DNA from: Blastococcus sp.
GTDB lineage: Bacteria > Actinomycetota > Actinomycetes > Mycobacteriales > Geodermatophilaceae
Direction: 5' to 3'
Assembly: GCA_025465355.1 (NCBI GenBank)
Contig: JAODNN010000089.1
Span: 1 to 64,000 of the forward strand
DNA length: 64,000 bases
The position numbers and the translations under genes were made by a program. Positions 52,086-60,796 of this stretch are shown in pieces. A model generated the notes under the pieces. That model had not been told where the DNA came from, did no database searches, and was given only the letters and a program-made list of their open reading frames with translations. Each line of letters starts with the position of its first letter. Position 1 is the first letter of the stretch.

Positions 52086-53057
52086 TCACCCGCCGGTGAG
52101 CTCCGTGGGCGCGGTGATCACGTCCACCATCGCCCCCCGCCGGTAGACGGTCATGGGCAGTGGCTGCCCGATCGCGTCGGCGAACAGCCGGCGCTGGAGG
52201 CTCTGCGCGTCCGCGACGGGACGGTTGCCTGCCTCGAGCACGAGGTCGCCGGCCTTCAGCCCCGCGCGGTCCGCCGGCGATCCCGGGACGACGTCGACGA
52301 TGCGTAGCCCCATCCGCCGGCCGGTGCGTTCGGCGAGCGGTCCCGGAAGTGGCGCTGGCGTGCTGACCAGCCCCAGGTACGCGCGGCGCACGCGGCCCTC
52401 GCTGACCAGGGTGCCGATGATCCGGCGGGTCGTGTCGTTGATCGGCACCGCCAGTCCGAGCCCCCAGCCGGCCACCGCGGTATTGATGCCGACCACCCTC
52501 GAGAAGCTGTCCGCGAGCGCACCGCCGGAGTTCCCGGGGTTCAGCGCCGCGTCGGTCTGGATCACGTCCTCGACCACCCGCGCCGTCCGCCCCTCCCGGG
52601 TGGGCAGTGACCGGCCCAGCCCGCTGACCACCCCGGCGGTGACGGAACCCGCGAGGCCGAGCGGGTTGCCCACCGCGACCACGAGCTGGCCGACCCGCAG
52701 CGTGCCGGCGTCGCCGAGGGCGGCGGCCGGAGGCGTTCCCGTCCGGGCCCGCACCACGGCCAGGTCCGACAGCGGATCGGCGCCGATGACGTCGACCGCG
52801 GCCTCGGTGCCGTCGCTGAAGACCGCCCTGCCGCGGCCGGCGTTCGAGACGACGTGGGCGTTGGTCAGCAGCAGCCCGTCGTCGGTGACGACGACGGCGG
52901 ACCCGGCGCCCGACCGGCCGCCGCCAGTGGTGACCTCGAGCGCGGCGACATGCGGGGTCAGGTCCGCCGCGACCGAGGTGACGATCCGGGAGTAGGCGTC
53001 CAGGGGTGCCTCGGGCTGGCGCTCGGGGGCCATCCCGGGATCGGGGGCCAGGCTCAT
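52086..53057 (-). CDS. HtrA/DegP-like serine protease with PDZ domain
   Basis: A 323-residue trypsin-like protease. The triad is His in LTNAHVVS near residue 70, Asp in DPLSDLAVVR near residue 98 and Ser in NPGNSGGAL near residue 175. A PDZ domain follows from about residue 225 (GLRIVDVVPGSPADRAGLKAG). I chose ATG 53057 because AGGAGG lies 6 bp upstream; a longer frame to 53144 has none. With this start there is no signal peptide or membrane anchor, unlike most actinobacterial HtrA proteins. Confidence 0.9.
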   Translation of the reverse strand: MSLAPDPGMAPERQPEAPLDAYSRIVTSVAADLTPHVAALEVTTGGGRSGAGSAVVVTDDGLLLTNAHVVSNAGRGRAVFSDGTEAAVDVIGADPLSDLAVVRARTGTPPAAALGDAGTLRVGQLVVAVGNPLGLAGSVTAGVVSGLGRSLPTREGRTARVVEDVIQTDAALNPGNSGGALADSFSRVVGINTAVAGWGLGLAVPINDTTRRIIGTLVSEGRVRRAYLGLVSTPAPLPGPLAERTGRRMGLRIVDVVPGSPADRAGLKAGDLVLEAGNRPVADAQSLQRRLFADAIGQPLPMTVYRRGAMVDVITAPTELTGG

Positions 53058-53233
53058 CGCGCACCTCCTGATTACCGGCTTACAAGCAGTGAACGCCTCC
53101 GACAGCCGCCTGCCCACCCTCGCGGTCATGCCGTCAGCGAACACGCACGCCCGGAACTCACCGACGTCCTCGACTGCACCACCCCGCGGTAACCCTGGCG
53201 ATGGTCGGCGGCGGTTCCCCCGAGCAGGTCCGG

Positions 53234-54163
53234 TCAGCCTCTGCGGCCGCTGCGCTTCTGCTGGTAGAGGTCGGCGTCGGCCCGAGCGAGGACCGCGGCG
53301 AGTGTGTCGCCCGCCTGGGCGGTTGCCACCCCGACCGACCAGGCGAAGGCATGGGTGCCTTCGAGCTGGCTGAGGAACTCCCAGGTGCCGGTCTCATCGG
53401 TGGCGGGGAGGCAGAGCACGAACTCGTCGCCGCCGTAGCGGCCGAGCAGATCCGCCCGCCGGAGCCGGGTGGTCCAGCCGGCGGTGAGGTCCCGGAGCAG
53501 GACGTCGCCGGCGCCGTGGCCCTGCCGGTCGTTGACCTCCTTGAAGTCGTCCAGGTCGATGATCACGAAGCTGAGCGGCTCACCGGTGCGGGCTGCGCGG
53601 GCGAGGTTGCGCTCGGCCTCGGCCTCCCAGGCGCGCCGGTTGGCGACGCCGGTGAGCGGATCGGTGGCCGCGGCGATCCGCAGACTGCCGGCCAGCCGCC
53701 CCTGCACCTCGGCCAGGGCGATCACGGAGACGACTGCGGTCAGCCACTGCAGCGTGAACCCGCTCGGCGTCGCGGCGACCGCGCCGGCGGTGGCCGCGGC
53801 CACCAGGAGTGCTGCGTGCAGGCGCGCGGCGCGCAAGGAGAAGAAGTGCGCGGTGTACAGGGCGAGGGCGATCAGGGAGGGGGCCAGGCCGACGATCCCG
53901 ACGGCGGTGGCCGAGCGCCAGGCGAGCACGCCGATCAGCCCGCTCATGAGAGCGACCACCAGATGCAGGGCTGCCCAGCTCACGCGGCGGCTCACCGCCC
54001 ACAGCGCGGCCCCCCCGGCCAGCCCGATGATCGCGAGGGCGCCCAGCAGACCCACGGGCGATTCGGGGTGCTGGGGGTGGAGCGCCGCGACGAGGCACAG
54101 GCCGCCGCTGACGGCGTAGAGCACCGCCAGCAGCACCGCCGCCGTCCTCCGCTCCACCTGCAT
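53234..54163 (-). CDS. Membrane-bound diguanylate cyclase (GGDEF)
   Basis: A 309-residue protein. Five or six hydrophobic segments occupy residues 5-145, followed by a GGDEF domain with TDPLTGVANRRAW near residue 165, DLDDFKEVND near 200 and GRYGGDEFVLCL near 240. An RxxD inhibitory site (RRAD) lies five residues before GGDEF, so feedback by c-di-GMP is likely. GGGAGG is immediately next to the first ATG (54172) but 9 nt before ATG 54163, so I use the latter. No EAL domain is attached. Confidence 0.92.
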   Translation of the reverse strand: MQVERRTAAVLLAVLYAVSGGLCLVAALHPQHPESPVGLLGALAIIGLAGGAALWAVSRRVSWAALHLVVALMSGLIGVLAWRSATAVGIVGLAPSLIALALYTAHFFSLRAARLHAALLVAAATAGAVAATPSGFTLQWLTAVVSVIALAEVQGRLAGSLRIAAATDPLTGVANRRAWEAEAERNLARAARTGEPLSFVIIDLDDFKEVNDRQGHGAGDVLLRDLTAGWTTRLRRADLLGRYGGDEFVLCLPATDETGTWEFLSQLEGTHAFAWSVGVATAQAGDTLAAVLARADADLYQQKRSGRRG

Positions 54164-54379
54164 GAACACCATCCTCCCGTGCGGTAGTGACAGGCGGGGA
54201 GGATTCCCCCATACGGGGGGGGTCCGCGAACAGCCGCCGGGGCAGCGGGCCGGCCTTCGGAGAGGTGCGTGCGCGCCGCGGACGCACTACCGTCGGACCG
54301 CGGCTGTTCGCGGCCGGCCCCGCGTCCGGGGCAGCCGGTGACGCCGGTCCGGCGCCACCCTCCGAGCACAGGAGGGCGC

Positions 54380-55576
54380 GTGGAGAGTCCCGGTCTACAC
54401 CCCCGCCCGGTCCCCGATTCGCCGTCGGCGGGCGTCGGGGTCCACGGGCCCGCCCGCCCGCCGACGGCAACCACCGCCGGTGCGACCCTCGGCGTCGAGG
54501 AGGAGTTCCACCTCGTCGACCCGGTCACCTTCGCCCTGACGCCGAGCCCCGGGCTGGCCGGCGCCGCGATGCGCGGGGACGTCGGGGTGCGGCTGCACGC
54601 CGAGATCGCCACCACCCAGCTGGAGACGGCGACCGGCATCTGCACGACGCTGGGCGAGGTGCGCACCGAACTGACGGCCGCCCGGGCGCAGGCGGCCGCG
54701 GCGGCCGGACAGGCCGGCGTGGCCGTGCTGGCGGCGTCGACCCACCCCTTCGACAACTGGCGGCAGCAGGCGCTGACGCCATCCCCGCGGTACGAGGAGA
54801 TGGTCGAGCGCTGGGCGGGGCTCGCGCTCCAGCAGGACATCTGCGGCTGCCACGTGCACGTGGGCGTGCCCGATCTGGAGACCGCCGTCGCGGTCATGGA
54901 CCGGGCCCGGCCCTACCTGCCCGTGCTGCTCGCCATGACCGGCAGTTCCCCCTTCCACGACGGGGTCGACACCGGCTACGACAGCTACCGCACCCTGTGG
55001 TGGTCCCGGTGGCCCACGTCGGGGGCGCCCGACCACCTCGGCAGCGAGGGCCGGTTCCGGGAGGTCGTCGAGGGGATGGTGGTCTCCGGGGTGATTGCGG
55101 ACGCCTCGCACCTCTACTGGGACATCCGGCCCTCCTACCACCTGCCGACCGTCGAGTTCCGGCTCGCCGACGTGTGCACCGACATCGATGACGCCGTCCT
55201 GTACGCGGGCATCGTCCGGTCGCTGGTGCGGGTGCTGGCCGGTCGCGCCGCGGCGGACGTGCCGTGCCCTGAGCCGCGCGGGGAACTGTTGCGCGCGGCC
55301 CGGTGGCGGGCCGCCCGGCACGGGATCACGGAGCGGTTGTTCGATCCGGTCCTGGCGACCCTGGTCGACGCGCGACTGGCCGTGCGCAGCCTGCTCGCGG
55401 AGCTCGAGGACGACCTACGGCAGCACGGCGAGTGGGCCGAGATCGAGGGGCTGGTCGAGCAGCTCTTCGCGCGGGGCACGTCGGCGACCTGTCAGCGGCA
55501 GACCTGGCAGCGGACTGCCGACGGCCGGGCGGTGGCCGCGTGGGTGGTCGGCAGGGGTACCGCCCGGCAGGACTGA
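54380..55576 (+). CDS. ybdK: Carboxylate-amine ligase YbdK (GCS2 family)
   Basis: A 398-residue glutamate-cysteine ligase type 2 homologue. LGVEEEFHLVDP near residue 34 is the signature start, CGCHVHVGVPD near residue 155 and VEFRLADVCTD near 257 give metal and substrate contacts. In actinobacteria this family supplies weak gamma-glutamyl ligase activity. GTG 54380 follows GGAGGG; a longer frame to 54269 is less likely. The first 30 residues are a Pro/Gly-rich extension. It ends 5 nt before the convergent ndh gene. Confidence 0.92.
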   Translation: MESPGLHPRPVPDSPSAGVGVHGPARPPTATTAGATLGVEEEFHLVDPVTFALTPSPGLAGAAMRGDVGVRLHAEIATTQLETATGICTTLGEVRTELTAARAQAAAAAGQAGVAVLAASTHPFDNWRQQALTPSPRYEEMVERWAGLALQQDICGCHVHVGVPDLETAVAVMDRARPYLPVLLAMTGSSPFHDGVDTGYDSYRTLWWSRWPTSGAPDHLGSEGRFREVVEGMVVSGVIADASHLYWDIRPSYHLPTVEFRLADVCTDIDDAVLYAGIVRSLVRVLAGRAAADVPCPEPRGELLRAARWRAARHGITERLFDPVLATLVDARLAVRSLLAELEDDLRQHGEWAEIEGLVEQLFARGTSATCQRQTWQRTADGRAVAAWVVGRGTARQD

Positions 55577-55581
55577 GTTGC

Positions 55582-57006
55582 TCAGGCCGATTCGCTGGTG
55601 GCGACGCTGGGGCCCGTGGAAGGGTCCTTGAGGCCGCCGGTCTTCGAGGCCTCGAAGTGCGGGCCCACGTGCTCGAGCGCCAGCCGCCCGTAGACCTGCT
55701 GCTGCGTGGCCACCCGCTGTGACCGGCCGCGGCCCAGGAAGCTGATGAGCCAGTGCAGCACCGTGGTGATCCGGCTCTTGAAGCCCACGATATAGAAGAG
55801 GTGGACGACCAGCCACATCATCCAGGCGATGAAGCCCTCGAACTTGAGGTTCCCGATCTCGGCGACCGCGTGGAACCGCGAGATCGTCGCCATCGATCCC
55901 TTGTCGTGGTACTCGAACGGTCCGCGGGGCGCCTTGCCGGCGATCCGCCGCTCGATCTGGTCGGCGGAGTACCGGCCGCCCTGAATGGCTACCTGCGCGA
56001 CGCCAGGAAGCCGGTTCAGCGACATCATGTCGCCGACGACGTGGATCTCCGGGTGATCCGGGAGCGTCAGGTCGGGCAGCACGGAGATCCGGCCGGCGCG
56101 GTCGACCTCGGCGCCGGTCTGCTCGCCGAGGAGCCGGCCGAGGGGGCTGGCCTGGACGCCGGCCGCCCAGATCTTCGTGGCGGCGTTGATGCGGCGCACC
56201 TGGCCGTCGCTGTCCTTGACCTCGATGCCGTCGGCGTCGACCTCGGTGACCATCGCGCCGAGCTGTACCTCGACGCCGATGTCGTTGAGCTGCCGGCGTG
56301 CGCGGCCGCCCAGCTTCTCACCGAACGACGGAAGGATCTTCGGCGCGGCGTCCAGCAGGACGATGCGGGAGGTCGTCGGGTCGATCCGGCGGAAGTCGTG
56401 CTTCAGGGTGCGGTGTGCCAGCTCGGCGATCTGCCCGGCCATCTCCACCCCGGTGGGCCCGGCGCCGACGACGACGAAAGTCATCAGCCGGTCGATCTCG
56501 GCCTGGTCGTCGGCCGCCTCGGCGAGCTCGAAGGCACCGAAGATGCGGCCGCGCAGCTCCAGGGCGTCGTCGATGCTCTTCATGCCGGGTGCGAACTCGG
56601 CGAAGCGGTCGTTGCCGAAGTAGGACTGGCCGGCACCCGCCGCGACGATCAACTCGTCGTAGCGATGCACGGAGGTCCGGCCCAGCACCGTGGAGGTGAC
56701 CGTGCGGGCGGTGACGTCGATGTCGACCACGTCGCCGAGCAGCACCACCGCGTTCCGCTGCCGGCGCAGGATCTCGCGGGTGGCCGGGGCGATCTCACCC
56801 TCGGAGAGGATGCCGGTGGCGACCTGGTAGAGGAGCGGCTGGAACAGGTGGTGGGAGGTCTTGGCGATCACGGTGACATCGACCGGAGCGTCCTTGAGCG
56901 CCTGCGCCGCGAAGAGTCCGCCGAAGCCGGAGCCGATGATGACGACGCGTGGCCGGCCGCTGGGCTGGTCGCTTCCGGCAGGGACACGCGCTGGTGAAGT
57001 CGTCAT
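55582..57006 (-). CDS. ndh: Type II NADH dehydrogenase
   Basis: A 474-residue NDH-2. The FAD loop is VVIIGSGFGGLFAAQAL near residue 22, LYQVATGILSEGEIAP near 65 is a family mark, the NAD loop is FVVVGAGPTGVEMAG near 180 and the second FAD motif is IHVVGDMMS near 320. The C-terminal amphipathic/membrane segment FIAWMMWLVVHLFYIVGFKSR (split here: FIAWMMWLVVHL then FYIVG) anchors it to the membrane. ATG 57006 follows GGGAGA; an in-frame ATG at 57024 is possible. It feeds NADH electrons to menaquinone without pumping protons. Confidence 0.93.
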   Translation of the reverse strand: MTTSPARVPAGSDQPSGRPRVVIIGSGFGGLFAAQALKDAPVDVTVIAKTSHHLFQPLLYQVATGILSEGEIAPATREILRRQRNAVVLLGDVVDIDVTARTVTSTVLGRTSVHRYDELIVAAGAGQSYFGNDRFAEFAPGMKSIDDALELRGRIFGAFELAEAADDQAEIDRLMTFVVVGAGPTGVEMAGQIAELAHRTLKHDFRRIDPTTSRIVLLDAAPKILPSFGEKLGGRARRQLNDIGVEVQLGAMVTEVDADGIEVKDSDGQVRRINAATKIWAAGVQASPLGRLLGEQTGAEVDRAGRISVLPDLTLPDHPEIHVVGDMMSLNRLPGVAQVAIQGGRYSADQIERRIAGKAPRGPFEYHDKGSMATISRFHAVAEIGNLKFEGFIAWMMWLVVHLFYIVGFKSRITTVLHWLISFLGRGRSQRVATQQQVYGRLALEHVGPHFEASKTGGLKDPSTGPSVATSESA

Positions 57007-57127
57007 AATGAATGAGTCTCCCATTCCGGCCGAGGAAGGCACGGCCTGGCCACGAGCGATCCAGCACACAGTCTGCTCCGCCGGGCGCCGGCTCGCGGCC
57101 CGTGCGCTCGTCCCGTACACCCGGAGC

Positions 57128-57548
57128 ATGGGGTCGACCGCCGTCCGGGTCGTGGCTGTTCCGGGCCTGGGGCCCCGCATCGGTGCCGCGACTCGACGTC
57201 GCCGCCGACCTGCTGCTGGCAGAGCCGGGGGACGGGCCGGTCCTGCTGGTCGGGCACGCGCCGAGCTGTCAGGTCGTGGTCGCCGCCGCGCAGCGCGACA
57301 GCCGGGTCATCGGCGTCGTGCTGCTCGGGCCGACGACCGACCCGCGACTGCGGCGTCTCCCCGTGCTGGCCTGGCGCTGGCTCCGGACGGCGTTCCACGA
57401 GCCGCTGTGGCAGGCGCCGCTGATTCTCGCCCCGGATCGCATCGACACGCGGCTGTCGGACGTGCACGTACCGGTGACCGTCGTGACCGTGCAGACCCAC
57501 CCGGTCGAGGTGGCGAACGGCCTGGTTGCATCCGCCGCGCTCAGCTGA
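57128..57548 (+). pseudogene. Decayed alpha/beta hydrolase
   Basis: One frame has a start-like VRVVAVPGLG from 57128; a different frame from about 57170 to the stop at 57546 has PVLLVGHAPSCQVVVAAA, VVLLGPTTDPRLRRLP and WLRTAFHE, all hydrolase-like. The two parts are separated by a frameshift and missing sequence, the nucleophile serine of the GHSxS elbow is alanine, and the region between the last two blocks is short. It looks like a broken gene that retains about half of its length. It overlaps the cupredoxin end by 8 nt. Confidence 0.6.
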
Positions 57549-58020
57549 CGTGAACGGGCAACTCCATGCCCATCGACCGGTGGTTGCCGATCGAGCAGTA
57601 GAAGACGTAGTCGCCGGGCTTCAGTGTCACGTTCAGCGACCCGGTGCCACCGGGAGAGATGCTGTCGGTTCGCGCCACCGAGGCGCCGCCCTGCTCCACC
57701 ACGAGGTCGTGGGTGGCGCTGCCCTTGTTGGCGACGGTGATCGTGTACGAGCCGGCGGTCAACGAGCTCTTGTCGAGGGAGATGCTGAAGTCCGCCTCGG
57801 TGGCCGTGATCGAGGTTGCCTGACTCGAGCCGCCTGAGGACGGTGAGCCGGCGGAGACCGTGCTGCTCGGGGCGGGCGCACCGGACGTGGTCGCCGCGCT
57901 GGAACTGGTCGAGGCGCTGCCGCAGGCGGTCAGCGTCAGGGTGGCCACGGCCAGGCCGGCGGCGGCGTGCGAGAGCCGGCGCCGGGCGATCGGGGCGGGA
58001 ATGCGGGTCCAGCGGGCCAC
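57541..58020 (-). CDS. Cupredoxin lipoprotein
   Basis: A 159-residue exported copper protein. A signal with lipobox LTACG ends near residue 33, a Ser/Thr-rich linker runs to about residue 70, and the cupredoxin fold follows. Copper ligands are His in SATHDLVVEQ near residue 104, Cys in DYVFYCSIGNH near 141, His four residues later and Met in RSMGM near 150, a complete type 1 site. GTG 58020 follows GGAGGT. It probably carries electrons at the outer membrane face. Confidence 0.92.
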   Translation of the reverse strand: MARWTRIPAPIARRRLSHAAAGLAVATLTLTACGSASTSSSAATTSGAPAPSSTVSAGSPSSGGSSQATSITATEADFSISLDKSSLTAGSYTITVANKGSATHDLVVEQGGASVARTDSISPGGTGSLNVTLKPGDYVFYCSIGNHRSMGMELPVHVS

Positions 58021-58132
58021 GGGGCTACCTCCGGGGTCGGCGGTCTGCCGGCCCGGACGGCCGGCGGAACACGTACGGCGCGGCCTTCAGGAGCGCCGGC
58101 CGCCGACCCGGGCGATCGTCCGGGGGGAGATC

Positions 58133-58179
58133 GAACCGGGCCGGCACTGGTAGATACGGACGGCGTCCGTTCCCGGTTC
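58133..58179. other. Nested inverted repeats after the DoxX gene
   Basis: GAACCGGG (58133-58140) pairs with CCCGGTTC (58172-58179), and inside it ACGGAC pairs with GTCCGT around GGC (58156-58170). It lies 32 nt past the DoxX stop on the minus strand and 112 nt before the cupredoxin start, so it may end DoxX transcription. Confidence 0.5.
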
Positions 58180-58211
58180 ATCGGCCTGGGGTGACCCCGG
58201 CCCGAGGGATC

Positions 58212-58703
58212 TCAGTCGGCGCGTCGCGCCTTGCGGGCGGCCTGCTTCGCCATCGAGCGTGCCTTCCGCTCGCTGACCTGGGGCCGGCGGTCGACCGTCC
58301 CGAGGACGAGCAGGCCGACGCCGATTCCGAGCAGCCAGACGTCCTTGGCGACCGCCAGTCCTTCTTGCGTGGGCGCCAGGCTGTTCGGCTTCCGCATGCC
58401 CGGCGTCTTCAGGTAGAGGCCCAGCAGCCCGCCGGAGAAACCGGTGAGCGCGGCACCGGCGACGGCGGTGGGGACGAACGGCGCCAGCAGCAGGCCGCCG
58501 ACCGTCAGCTCCGCAACGGCAAGACCCGTGACGAACTGCTGCGGCGGGATCTTCTTCAGGAACGGATAGGTCCCCGATGCGAAGCCGTGCAGACCTTTGG
58601 CCGTGGCTTCGTCGGCGTGCAGCTTGCCAAGCCCGCTGTTGAGGATGAACGCCCCCGCCGAGATCCGTGGGCCGATCTCGGACAGGGTGATGGGGAAACG
58701 CAT
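58212..58703 (-). CDS. DoxX-like membrane protein
   Basis: A 163-residue protein of about four hydrophobic segments with DoxX-type features: ISAGAFILNSGLGKLHAD near residue 10, FVTGLAVAELTVGGLLLAPF near residue 60 and TGFSGGLLGLYLKTPGM near 90. A basic tail (RKARSMAKQAARKARRAD) ends it. ATG 58703 follows GGAGGT; longer frames lack a site. DoxX proteins are linked to redox and thiol stress in actinobacteria, but the activity is unknown. Confidence 0.85.
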   Translation of the reverse strand: MRFPITLSEIGPRISAGAFILNSGLGKLHADEATAKGLHGFASGTYPFLKKIPPQQFVTGLAVAELTVGGLLLAPFVPTAVAGAALTGFSGGLLGLYLKTPGMRKPNSLAPTQEGLAVAKDVWLLGIGVGLLVLGTVDRRPQVSERKARSMAKQAARKARRAD

Positions 58704-58830
58704 GGAATACCTCCGACACGGAGTTCGTGCTGCGTCTCTGACCGTCCTCTGGGTCACCCGGTGCAGTGCCCACCGGCCGGTGGGTCAACCGTCCGGCGGA
58801 GCCCCGGCAAGGAGGCTCCGCCGGAGAGCG

Positions 58831-60444
58831 TCAGCGACCTCGCCGGGAACGCGCGCTGAACGATGCGGCCGACTGCGAGCCGGCCCGCGCGGCGAGCTCG
58901 GCGCGGGTGCGCGCCGGGCCCCCCGAGCGGCCGGAGCCGCTCCGGCCGCCGGAGTTCCCGGCGGATGAGCCGGATTTCCCGGCGGATGAGGAGGCGCCGG
59001 ACCCCGACCCGCTGCGCCGACGGCGACCGCCGCCGCCCTGGCCCTGCGGCTGCGGGGCCGGAGCGGGCGCCGGCTCGACGTAGGGAGCGGCCGGCCCGGT
59101 CAGCGCCGTGATCTCCCGGGCGCCCGGCTTGATCGCCGACACCTCGGGGGTGATCCCGGCCTGCCGGGCGAGCGTGCGCACCTCGCCGGCCTGGTCGGGC
59201 GTGGCGATGGTGACGACGGCGCCCTCGGCCCCCGCTCGGGCGGTGCGGCCCGAGCGGTGCAGGTACGCCTTGTGCTCGGCCGGCGGGTCGACGTGCACGA
59301 CGATCGCGACGTCGTCGACGTGGATGCCGCGGGCGGCGATGTCGGTGGCGCAGAGCACTCGGGTGCTGCCGTTGCTGAACGCCTCGAGGTTGCGCTCGCG
59401 GGCACCCTGGCTCAGGTTGCCGTGCAGGTCGACGGCCGGCACGCCGGCGGCGGTCAGCTGCTTGGCCAGCTTCTTCGCCTGGTGCTTGGTGCGGGTGAAC
59501 AGCACGGTGCGGCCGAGACCCGAGGCCAGCTCCTTGACGATCGTCGCCTTGTCGGCGGCGTCGACGCGGAACACGTGGTGCGTCATCGTGGACACCGGCG
59601 CGACGGCCGGGTCGACCGAGTGCGTCGTCGGGTTGCTCAAGTAGCGCTTGACCAGGACGTCGACGCCGTTGTCCAGCGTGGCTGAGAACAGCATCCGCTG
59701 ACCGACCTTCGGGGTGCGGTCCATGATCCGCTTGACGCCGGGCAGGAAGCCCAGGTCGGCCATGTGGTCGGCCTCGTCGAGAATCGTCACCTCGATCGCG
59801 CCCAGGTCGCAGTGCCCCTGCTGGATCAGGTCCTCGAGGCGGCCGGGGCAGGCGATGACGACGTCGAGGCCGCCCGCGAGCGCCTGCACCTGCGGGTTCT
59901 GGCCGACGCCGCCGAAGACCGTCGTCGTCTTCATGCCCAGCGCACGGGCCAGGGGGTCGACGACGGCGGCGACCTGGTTGGCCAGCTCACGGGTCGGCAC
60001 CAGGATCAGCGAGCGCGGCCGCTTGGGCTGCCGCTTGCTGGTCGAGGCGGCGAGGCGGGCCACCAGCGGGAGGCTGAAGGCGAGGGTCTTGCCGGAGCCC
60101 GTGCGACCGCGGCCGAGCACGTCGCGGCCGGCGAGGCTGTCGGGCAGCGTCGCGACCTGGATGGGGAACGGCGCGGTGATGCCGCTGGCGGTGAGCACCT
60201 CGACCAGGGGCGCCGGAACGCCGAGGGCAGCGAAGGTGGTGTCGGTCGGCAGGACGGTCGCGTCACTGCCGGTGGGAACGACGACCGCCGACGGGACGGA
60301 GGACGGGGCGACCTGCGGACGCGCCTGGGACTGGCTCTGGTCGCCGGCCGGACGGCCACCGCGACCGCGGCCACCACGGGAGCGACGAGGACGGTTGTCC
60401 CCGGTCCCGGTGGCGGACGAGGGGGAGTTGCTGGGTGAAGTCAT
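58831..60444 (-). CDS. DEAD-box RNA helicase
   Basis: A 537-residue ATP-dependent RNA helicase. The first 75 residues are Arg/Gly/Ser/Pro-rich. The Q motif lies near PFPIQVATLP (residue 95), motif I is GRGRTGSGKT, Ia PTRELANQV, II LDEADHMAD, III SAT and VI HRSGRTARAG. The C-terminal 80 residues are again Gly/Ser/Arg-rich and likely bind RNA. It resembles RhlE-type helicases. ATG 60444 follows GAGGA. A 352-nt untranslated-looking region lies upstream, as is common for cold-inducible helicases. Confidence 0.95.
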   Translation of the reverse strand: MTSPSNSPSSATGTGDNRPRRSRGGRGRGGRPAGDQSQSQARPQVAPSSVPSAVVVPTGSDATVLPTDTTFAALGVPAPLVEVLTASGITAPFPIQVATLPDSLAGRDVLGRGRTGSGKTLAFSLPLVARLAASTSKRQPKRPRSLILVPTRELANQVAAVVDPLARALGMKTTTVFGGVGQNPQVQALAGGLDVVIACPGRLEDLIQQGHCDLGAIEVTILDEADHMADLGFLPGVKRIMDRTPKVGQRMLFSATLDNGVDVLVKRYLSNPTTHSVDPAVAPVSTMTHHVFRVDAADKATIVKELASGLGRTVLFTRTKHQAKKLAKQLTAAGVPAVDLHGNLSQGARERNLEAFSNGSTRVLCATDIAARGIHVDDVAIVVHVDPPAEHKAYLHRSGRTARAGAEGAVVTIATPDQAGEVRTLARQAGITPEVSAIKPGAREITALTGPAAPYVEPAPAPAPQPQGQGGGGRRRRSGSGSGASSSAGKSGSSAGNSGGRSGSGRSGGPARTRAELAARAGSQSAASFSARSRRGR

Positions 60445-60796
60445 CGGTTCCTCAACGCTTGGGTGCCGTCGTCCACCTCGGCGAGCGCGAGCGCACCTGA
60501 CCCTGCGCGGTGGCAGGGCGGGCTCACATCGTCAGCGAGACGTCGGACAGCCGGGCGCACCTCGGTGGCGCAGCCTCAGCCCGACGTCGATTCCTGCCGC
60601 TCCGGATGAGCGAGGGCGGCGCCGGTACATCTCACTCAACCAGACCGGTGGCCCGCTTGTTCGATCCTGCGGGGAGGGACACGTCACATCGGGTGAGCCG
60701 TCGCTCACCCGATGTCCGACCCCGCGGGCCGGATCGCTGCCCGGAATGGCCGTTCCGCCGCTCGTTCCGGCATCACCCATCGGTCATGCTCTCCGG
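60445..60796. promoter_or_regulatory. 352-nt divergent intergenic region
   Basis: Between the helicase and MFS genes. On the helicase side, CCCTGC/GCAGGG (60501-60506 and 60513-60518) can form a small hairpin in a long 5' leader. On the MFS side, ACATCGGGTGAGC (60686-60698) and its exact complement (60703-60715) form a 13-bp inverted repeat around CGTC, 82 bp before the MFS start, a likely operator or attenuator. No coding frame here looks real. Confidence 0.6.

Noticed and set aside
58098-58200. tRNA-like look of the nested repeats with GGTTC
   Set aside because: No acceptor stem or anticodon arm can be drawn; the stems fit a terminator-like structure.
59714-60796. N-terminal extension of the MFS gene across the helicase
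   Set aside because: It is a shadow of the helicase; hydrophobic segments begin only after GTG 60797.
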